29,339 nt of DNA from CAYTXJ01 sp965613025 (lineage in GTDB: Bacteria > Desulfobacterota > DSM-4660 > Desulfatiglandales > JALVMZ01). The stretch is from positions 1-29,339 of the forward strand of contig CBFDUE010000025.1 of NCBI GenBank assembly GCA_965613025.1, in the 5' to 3' direction. The position numbers and the translations under genes were made by a program. Positions 23,945-29,339 of the stretch are shown piece after piece (positions within the stretch are counted from its first letter, which is position 1; each line of letters starts with the position of its first letter). Below the pieces are notes generated by a model. That model was not told where the DNA came from. It made no database searches and was given only the letters and a program-made list of their open reading frames with translations.

Positions 23945-26236
23945 ATGGAAAAGAGCTATCACAATATCTTAGACTACATTGGAAATACACCCCTTGTGCA
24001 ATTAAAGAGCTTTTCTCCTAAGAGAGGGGTGGAGATCTATGCAAAGCTTGAATCATTCAACCCAGGTGGATCTGTAAAGGATAGGCCAGCACTCTTTATG
24101 ATAGAAGGGGCTGAAAAGAGAGGTGAGCTTACGGGGGAGAAGATCATACTTGAGGCAACCAGTGGAAATACAGGGATTGGACTTGCATGGATCTCTGCCA
24201 TAAAGGGATACAGATGCCTCTTTGTTATGTCAGAGGCGGTGAGTGAAGAGAGAAAAAAGATACTTAGGGCCTTTGGGGCAGATCTATATTTTACACCTTC
24301 AGATCTTGGAACTGATGGTGCCATTGAATACGCATATAGTATTGCAAGGGAAGAACCTCAAAAATACTGGCTTGCAGATCAATTTAACAATCCCTTCAAT
24401 TGGCATTCCCATTATCACGGAACAGCACTTGAGATATGGAAACAGACTCATGGCCAAGTAGATATGGTGGTAAGTGCCATTGGGACTACAGGGACCATTA
24501 TGGGTATATCAAGAAGGCTTAAGGAATTTAATCAGAAAATCTTGATTGTAGGGGTAGAGCCATATCTGGGTCATAAGATACAGGGGCTTAAGAATATGAA
24601 AGAGTCATATAGTCCTGGTATCTTTGAAAAGGCCAGAGTGGACTATATGGTAAATGTGGAAGATGAAGAGGCATTTGATATGGCAAGACAGATAGCAAAG
24701 AGAGAGGGGCTGCTTGTGGGGATGAGCTCTGGAGCGGCTCTGTGTGGTGCTCTTAAGGTTTCCCATCTTATTGATAGGGGAAAGATTGTAGTGATCTTTC
24801 CAGATGGTGGTGAGAGGTATCTTAGCACCCCCTTATTTATGTATAAGAGGAGATCCGGTATACTCCTGTTTAATACATTGAAAAGAGAGGTGGAAGAGCT
24901 TTCCCCCATTGAGGAAGATACCATACAGATATTTTCATGTGGCCCCACACTCTGCAAAGAGATTGATATTGCTGAAGCTCGAAGGCTTGTCTTTGCAGAC
25001 TTTCTTTGCCGATATCTGAAATCAAAGGGATATGGTGTAAGACATGTGATGAGTCTTACTGATCTGGATGACAATACCATTGAAGGTGCAATGAAAAGGG
25101 GAATTCCTCTTAGAGACTTTACTGATAATTATTTCAAGAAGTTTACTGAAGTATTGAAATTATTAAATATAAAAGTGCCTACTGAGATGGCACGCACCTC
25201 TGATCATATCAAAGATATGATTGAGATAGTAAAGGGTCTAATGGAAAAAGGCTATGCATATGAAAAGTTGAGATCCATCTATTTTGATATCTCCAGATTT
25301 AAAGAATATGGAAAGCTTTCTAAGATAGATATGGAAAAGATAAAGATAGGTAAGACAGTGGATCTTGAAAGATATGAAAAGGAAAATCCCAGAGACTTCA
25401 CTCTTTTTAAGAGATCTACCCTTAAGGAGCTCAAGGAGGGCATATATTTCCATACACCCTGGGGAAATGGGAGACCCAGTTGGCATCTTGAATGTGTAAC
25501 AGTGGCAATGATGAATTTAGAAAGACCTTATGATATATATACCAGTGGAGTTGAACTGATCTTTCCCCATCATGAAAACTCCATAGCAATTTGTGAGGCA
25601 CTTAATGGAAGAGCACTTGCAAATCACTGGATACATAATGAGCAGGTAATCTCAGAAAGGGACTGGACAGTAAAAGATCTGATAGAGAGGGGATATGGAG
25701 GAAAAGGGATAAGATTCTGGCTTCTTAGCAGACATTACAGAAGACCTCTGATATTTTCATTTTCCAAGCTGAAACACTTTCAAAATACCCTATTTAGGTT
25801 AAATAGCTTTATAAGAAGAGTCCATTTTGCACCTAAGGGTAGAGAGAATCCTGACATAGATCAATATATATATGATCTAAGCCATGGATTTGCCTCCTCC
25901 TTAGATAAGGATCTCAATGTGGCATGGGCAATTTCTCATATCTATAAGTTTATGCGCAGGATAAATCCCTTAATTGAAACTCGTGGAATTGGAGATACAG
26001 ACAAAGAAAAGATAATAAATGCACTTTCTGCCATAGATTCTATATTGGGAATCATGGATATGGAAATCAGTGAAGAAGATATGGAGATAGACAGGTTAGT
26101 TGAAGAAAGAGACTTGGCACGGAAGGCAAAGGATTGGAAGAGGGCTGATCAGATAAGGGAGAGATTAAAAGAGATGGGGATTGAGCTATTAGATACCAGA
26201 TCGGGCACAATCTGGATCAGGAAGGCAGGATCTTAA
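23945..26236 (+). CDS. Fusion of cysteine synthase (CysM-like) with a degenerate cysteinyl-tRNA synthetase-like domain
   Basis: 763 aa from ATG 23945, which has GGAG 9 nt upstream; in-frame TTG 23909 and ATG 23930 are weaker starts. Residues 1-300 are a full PLP-dependent O-acetylserine sulfhydrylase of the CysM type. They show NPGGSVKDRPA with K45 as the PLP lysine, EATSGNTGIGLAW, GTTGTIMGISRRL and FPDGGERYLST. Residues about 305-763 align along the whole of CysRS: LLFNTLKREVEELSP, SCGPT (C332), GRPSWHLEC (C517), LIFPHHEN (H542), and the usual C terminus ARKAKDWKRADQIRERL. However, HIGH reads DIAE (341-344), the KMSKS loop is replaced by a short VISERDW (568-574), and the fourth zinc position (E. 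coli Glu238) is Ser546. Cysteine activation is therefore doubtful. The stop overlaps the convergent Mut7-C gene. Confidence 0.9.
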   Translation: MEKSYHNILDYIGNTPLVQLKSFSPKRGVEIYAKLESFNPGGSVKDRPALFMIEGAEKRGELTGEKIILEATSGNTGIGLAWISAIKGYRCLFVMSEAVSEERKKILRAFGADLYFTPSDLGTDGAIEYAYSIAREEPQKYWLADQFNNPFNWHSHYHGTALEIWKQTHGQVDMVVSAIGTTGTIMGISRRLKEFNQKILIVGVEPYLGHKIQGLKNMKESYSPGIFEKARVDYMVNVEDEEAFDMARQIAKREGLLVGMSSGAALCGALKVSHLIDRGKIVVIFPDGGERYLSTPLFMYKRRSGILLFNTLKREVEELSPIEEDTIQIFSCGPTLCKEIDIAEARRLVFADFLCRYLKSKGYGVRHVMSLTDLDDNTIEGAMKRGIPLRDFTDNYFKKFTEVLKLLNIKVPTEMARTSDHIKDMIEIVKGLMEKGYAYEKLRSIYFDISRFKEYGKLSKIDMEKIKIGKTVDLERYEKENPRDFTLFKRSTLKELKEGIYFHTPWGNGRPSWHLECVTVAMMNLERPYDIYTSGVELIFPHHENSIAICEALNGRALANHWIHNEQVISERDWTVKDLIERGYGGKGIRFWLLSRHYRRPLIFSFSKLKHFQNTLFRLNSFIRRVHFAPKGRENPDIDQYIYDLSHGFASSLDKDLNVAWAISHIYKFMRRINPLIETRGIGDTDKEKIINALSAIDSILGIMDMEISEEDMEIDRLVEERDLARKAKDWKRADQIRERLKEMGIELLDTRSGTIWIRKAGS

Positions 26237-27153
26237 AAGTTATAAGGTCTGGATTCCTCCTCGCACCTGTAAAATCCCTCTATCTCATCTCCCAGGGAGT
26301 TTAAAAAGTCCTGAAGCTCTTTTCGGTCATTAAACGTCAATACCCCCACATATCCCTTTCTATTACCTTCTCTATCTTCCAGATCCCTTGATGCCTCTTT
26401 TAAGAATCTTTCAGTGCTATTATTGTAAAGTCTTTTTAACTCCTCTTCTGTTATGGTCTTCTTTGCCCTTCCATATGTATCATAATATACATAGAATTTC
26501 ATAATCCTCTTCCAAAGCTCTATGGAAAACTCTTTACAAGAATAGCAGATGGGCAATGGATTTTCAATATAAAGGGAATTATTACATACAGGGCACCTCA
26601 TACCCCCTTTTGCATATCTTCCCAGATCAAGACTATCAAAGATCCTCTTTAACTGAATAGGCACATGGGCATCTTCCACCTTTATATACCTTATAAGCCC
26701 TTTCTGATCGTGTAATTTACCTGAAATAAATATCCTCTTTTCAGCCTCTAAGATCTCTTTTATTATATCCATAGAGTAATTCTCAGCATAGAGCGTATCA
26801 AACCCCAATATTCTAAGATATGGGATAAGTACACCTTTTCCCCTTCCACATAGAAACCGTATCTCTCTAAGAGGCTTATCCCTCAACTTAATCAAGGAAC
26901 TTATATCAATTCTTTCAAATACTGGATATATGCTGAGCCGCTCACCACCTGTTAATATGTGGTCTTTACCCTGGGAGACCCCATTTACAAGCACAAGCTC
27001 CACCTCCTCCACTGGCACTCCCAGTGCAAAAAGTGTCTCTTCTATTGAAGAAGGGCCTTTAAGTAAAAATGGAAATTCTCTTTTTCTGTATCTCTTATCC
27101 AAAAATCTATTTAGCTCTTCATACACCCTTACACGTATGGTGATATCTTCCAT
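26233..27153 (-). CDS. Ubiquitin-like + Mut7-C domain protein with lost nuclease residues
   Basis: 306 aa. Residues 3-84 are a ubiquitin-like (Ub-Mut7C) domain: VRVYEELNRFL, ALGVPVEEVELVLVNG, ERLSIYPVFE. Residues 97-210 are a Mut7-C domain, related to PIN nucleases, followed by a zinc ribbon (C187/C190, C203/C206). From memory the family reads RFLxDxxLG, YDD and LTRD at the acid positions; here these are CGRGKG (102-107), YSM (126-128) and SGK (144-146). The PIN-type metal site is therefore missing and nuclease activity unlikely. About 80 further residues at the C terminus are unrecognised. It begins 3 bp after the stop of the 356-aa gene and is the last gene of that unit. Confidence 0.8.
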   Translation of the reverse strand: MEDITIRVRVYEELNRFLDKRYRKREFPFLLKGPSSIEETLFALGVPVEEVELVLVNGVSQGKDHILTGGERLSIYPVFERIDISSLIKLRDKPLREIRFLCGRGKGVLIPYLRILGFDTLYAENYSMDIIKEILEAEKRIFISGKLHDQKGLIRYIKVEDAHVPIQLKRIFDSLDLGRYAKGGMRCPVCNNSLYIENPLPICYSCKEFSIELWKRIMKFYVYYDTYGRAKKTITEEELKRLYNNSTERFLKEASRDLEDREGNRKGYVGVLTFNDRKELQDFLNSLGDEIEGFYRCEEESRPYNF

Positions 27154-27156
27154 AGA

Positions 27157-28227
27157 CTACCTTTCAAAGGGGATTATAATCTTTTTCATTTTAGAGGTAA
27201 GCCACTCCTTATCCCCTCTTTTCCTGCCTTCCAGATAGATATCAAGGATGACTCCTGCAAGCCTTTTCAGCTTCTCTCTGCTCCTATATATAGCCTCTTC
27301 AATTATCCCCCAGTCCATTTCCCTCTTAAAGAGCTTGAATCCATCCACTATTTCATGGAAAAGCCTCTTCCTTAACCCATCTAATAGCCCCACAAAAAAG
27401 GCCAATGAAGCCACCCTCTTTTCTCTTAGTATATGAGATAGGGTCCCAAATTCCGAGATATCTGAGATCACATCCTTTAAGGCCCTTAAAAATAGCTCAA
27501 TGGAAGTGCCATTGAACTCCTTTATCATCTCCTTCCATAGTGGATAGGGGAAGAGATTATCCTTCAAGGATCCTATCTCATGATACATAAAGATAGGGAG
27601 CTCACCTATTACGATCTCATCCAATATATCCTTTAATCTTTCCTTCTCTTCAAGAGATACCCCATAGGAACTCAATGCAAGATCCATTGCATCCCTCTGA
27701 GACTTCTTTATAAACATAAGCTGGTCCCATATAAAGAATCGGGAGGCATCCCTTCTTACAACCACCTCTCTTCCATCGCAAAAGGCAGGTGAGGTGAAGA
27801 GATCCCTTGCAAGCTCCTCACCTATGACCGTGACAGGCACATCAAAGAGTATGTGCCTTTCTTCTATCACGCCCACAAAAAAGGTGGGATGAAGAGAATG
27901 GGTAAGCCCTGCTCCATAATAGAGGCCGTATTCTGAAAGCACCCTATTTATGGCTTCACAATCAAAAGGGTCATAGCTCATATCCATCACTTCTATCCTC
28001 TTAAACTCCCTCCCCATAAGCTCATTCCAGACCTCTTCCGTCTCTTCTATCCACTGCATCAGGTGTTCAGATTCCCCTTCTTGCCATGGATTTAACCCCT
28101 TCTCCCATTTATAGAGATCCCTCAATCTCAATACCAATGTGCATATGGAATAGTCACCACAAAGGATAGAGCCAGAAATGGTGCAATTATACCTTATCTG
28201 ATCCACTATCTCTTTTACCCGGTGCAT
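27157..28227 (-). CDS. Uncharacterised 356-aa protein between radical SAM and Mut7-C genes
   Basis: I do not recognise its family with confidence; it may belong to a group of conserved proteins annotated only in sulfate reducers and relatives. What is visible: an N-terminal part with several cysteines (C15, C23, C29 in the first 30 residues) and helical, Trp/Glu-rich sequence (YKWEKGLNPWQEGESEHLMQW). A middle part holds FVGVIEERHILFDVPVTVIG and VVVRRDASRFFIWDQLMFIK, and a C-terminal half of amphipathic helices ends in a basic tail. There are no membrane helices, signal peptide or known catalytic motif. It is 13 bp downstream of the radical SAM gene and 3 bp ahead of the Mut7-C gene, so the three are almost surely one operon. 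Confidence 0.8.
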   Translation of the reverse strand: MHRVKEIVDQIRYNCTISGSILCGDYSICTLVLRLRDLYKWEKGLNPWQEGESEHLMQWIEETEEVWNELMGREFKRIEVMDMSYDPFDCEAINRVLSEYGLYYGAGLTHSLHPTFFVGVIEERHILFDVPVTVIGEELARDLFTSPAFCDGREVVVRRDASRFFIWDQLMFIKKSQRDAMDLALSSYGVSLEEKERLKDILDEIVIGELPIFMYHEIGSLKDNLFPYPLWKEMIKEFNGTSIELFLRALKDVISDISEFGTLSHILREKRVASLAFFVGLLDGLRKRLFHEIVDGFKLFKREMDWGIIEEAIYRSREKLKRLAGVILDIYLEGRKRGDKEWLTSKMKKIIIPFER

Positions 28228-28240
28228 AGATTATCCCTGT

Positions 28241-29170
28241 TTAATTAAAGAGTCTTAGCTGTCTTACAGGTTCAGGAGCTTCCTTAAAAGAGATGCATCT
28301 CTGAGCTTTCATATCAGGATTCTTACAGGCGCATATCTTTACTTCCATCTGATAGCGTTGAGCGATCTCCCTGAATCGAGCATATCCCCTCTTCCTTAGG
28401 GGGAGGGGAACAAGTCTGCTCATTGTGGAAGTTCCCACTCTCTGCCACCCGCTCTTAGGGAAATTGGAAATTATCATCTTAAAATCTCTCTGAGGAAGCT
28501 CCCTTCTAAGCTGCTTCAAAATCCCTGGCCTCAGATGTAGATAACTCAATGTGACCTTCTCCACCCCCAATCTATGAAGCTCTGATAGGAGTGAATCTAT
28601 CTCAGAGACAGTGTCTGTATAAAATGGAACTATGGGATCTATACGTACCTCCACCTCCAGCCCTGCCCCTTTTAGTCTTTCAATATTAGAGAGCCTCTGA
28701 GAAGGTGTGGCAGTCAATGGTTCAAATATACGATGAAATCTTTCAGATATTGATACAAGCCCTATTCTACATATAGTACTTTCAGGATAATCTGAAAATA
28801 GCTCTATGAAACGATCCGGGATAAAACCCTTTGTAAGAAAGGATATGGTATATCTCCTTTCAAGCAAAAGTTTCATTGCGAAATATGTGGTATCTAAGAT
28901 AGCAGGATGGGGTTGAAAACAATCTGTTGCGGTGTTAAATACTACAAACTTAACTGATCGTGTTCTCTTAGTCTCTCTATCCAACTTCTCTATGAGATTT
29001 TCATACAGATACACTCCATCATCTTCGTTTCCAGGATATGCCCTTGCATAACAATATACGCACCTAAATGAACAGCCTTTGGTGATATTGATGGATAATA
29101 CCCTATTAAGACACCCAAATTTTGCCTTCTTAAGCACAGGGCCTTTTCTATGGATTCTCTCTAATTTCAT
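28241..29170 (-). CDS. SplB-like radical SAM protein
   Basis: 309 aa. The N-terminal part of a radical SAM core has the cluster motif C33-x3-C37-x2-C40 (CSFRCVYCYARAYPG), in the SPL/Rv2578c-type C-x3-C-x2-C spacing with the following YARAYPG. FNTATDCFQPHP, SFLTKG, LVSISERFHRIFEPLTATPSQRLSNIERL and RIDPIVPFYTDT are typical of this group. These proteins are related to spore photoproduct lyase, but outside spore formers their substrate is unknown. The C terminus has a further CACKN and RCIS, which might hold a second cluster. ATG 29170 has no Shine-Dalgarno sequence; an in-frame GTG 11 codons later (29137) has AAAAGG ahead of it. It is first in a three-gene unit. Confidence 0.88.
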   Translation of the reverse strand: MKLERIHRKGPVLKKAKFGCLNRVLSINITKGCSFRCVYCYARAYPGNEDDGVYLYENLIEKLDRETKRTRSVKFVVFNTATDCFQPHPAILDTTYFAMKLLLERRYTISFLTKGFIPDRFIELFSDYPESTICRIGLVSISERFHRIFEPLTATPSQRLSNIERLKGAGLEVEVRIDPIVPFYTDTVSEIDSLLSELHRLGVEKVTLSYLHLRPGILKQLRRELPQRDFKMIISNFPKSGWQRVGTSTMSRLVPLPLRKRGYARFREIAQRYQMEVKICACKNPDMKAQRCISFKEAPEPVRQLRLFN

Positions 29171-29183
29171 GATTATATATAAA

Positions 29184-29212
29184 ATTATATAGGAAATTGA
29201 AAATTAAGGCAA
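29184..29212 (-). promoter_or_regulatory. Promoter of the radical SAM operon (near-leaderless)
   Basis: On the minus strand TTGCCT (29207-29212), a 17-bp spacer and a perfect TATAAT (29184-29189) lie directly upstream of ATG 29170. Transcription would begin around 29177, about 7 nt before the start codon, and no Shine-Dalgarno sequence fits in that space. This points to a leaderless or nearly leaderless message. Confidence 0.6.
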
Positions 29213-29229
29213 TAAAAGGTCTCGTAATT

Positions 29230-29339
29230 GAGAGCTTTGAATTTTTCAAAGCTCTCTGAAAAAAGCTGTAATTATGGGTTATTTTAAGTAAATCTTTGGG
29301 GGTCTGGGGGTGTAACCCCCAGTGTAAAAGGGGGTTATG
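29230..29339. repeat. Second copy of the 120-bp MITE-like element, cut by the window end
   Basis: It starts with GAGAGCTTTG and the GAGAGCTTTGAA palindrome, and continues to GGGGGTTATG. By eye it differs at about five of 110 positions from the reverse complement of the copy at 20562-20681. The final CAAAGCTCTC terminal repeat would fall just past the window. It lies 60 bp upstream of the radical SAM start codon, outside that gene's promoter. Confidence 0.8.

Overview
The window looks like chromosome of a sulfate-reducing bacterium of the Desulfobacterota (former Deltaproteobacteria) or a close relative. The main reason is a block of dissimilatory sulfate-reduction genes, aprBA and qmoABC, with an ETF:quinone oxidoreductase gene between them. 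Genes are densely packed, often overlapping, and use many AGA/AGG and ATA codons, which would fit a thermophile or moderate thermophile; that last point is inference. I see no rRNA, tRNA, CRISPR array, phage gene or transposase.

Layout. (1) 1-5782, plus strand: a leuCD-ilvB-ilvC-leuB operon for branched-chain amino acids. A broken-up repeat lies just upstream. There is no ilvN, and ilvB appears to lack a conventional start codon. (2) 5749-7795, minus strand: two tandem YkgJ-type cysteine-cluster proteins and a Yip1-like membrane protein, converging on leuB. (3) 7891-8316: ndk on the plus strand, ending at a symmetric hairpin. (4) 8369-18807, minus strand: aprB-aprA, a terminator, an ETF-QO gene, qmoA-qmoB-qmoC, then an 89-aa zinc-ribbon-like protein, a SEC-C protein and a small membrane/coiled-coil protein. 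Together these would move electrons from ETF-linked dehydrogenases into the quinone pool, and between quinol and APS reductase through Qmo. (5) 19083-20482: a YccU-type CoA-binding protein converging on a UDP-glucuronate-4-epimerase-like gene. (6) 20497-22637: groES-groEL. A 120-bp miniature inverted-repeat element with a target duplication sits between groEL and its terminator. (7) 22714-23676: a GalE-like epimerase. (8) 23850-26236: a structured leader followed by a fusion of a cysteine synthase to a whole cysteinyl-tRNA synthetase-like domain. (9) 26233-29170, minus strand: a radical SAM protein, an unrecognised 356-aa protein and a ubiquitin-like/Mut7-C protein. (10) 29230-29339: a second copy of the miniature element, cut by the window end.

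The most unusual item is the cysteine synthase-CysRS fusion. Its synthetase half keeps the overall CysRS fold signatures and the C-terminal end, but the HIGH motif reads DIAE, the KMSKS segment is missing, and one probable zinc ligand is changed. It therefore looks like a synthetase-derived module that no longer activates cysteine. Its convergent neighbour, the Mut7-C protein, has likewise lost its acidic nuclease residues. The ETF-QO gene inside the apr-qmo block, the likely AUU/AUC start of ilvB, and the terminator placed only about 20 nt before an epimerase start codon are further points to check.
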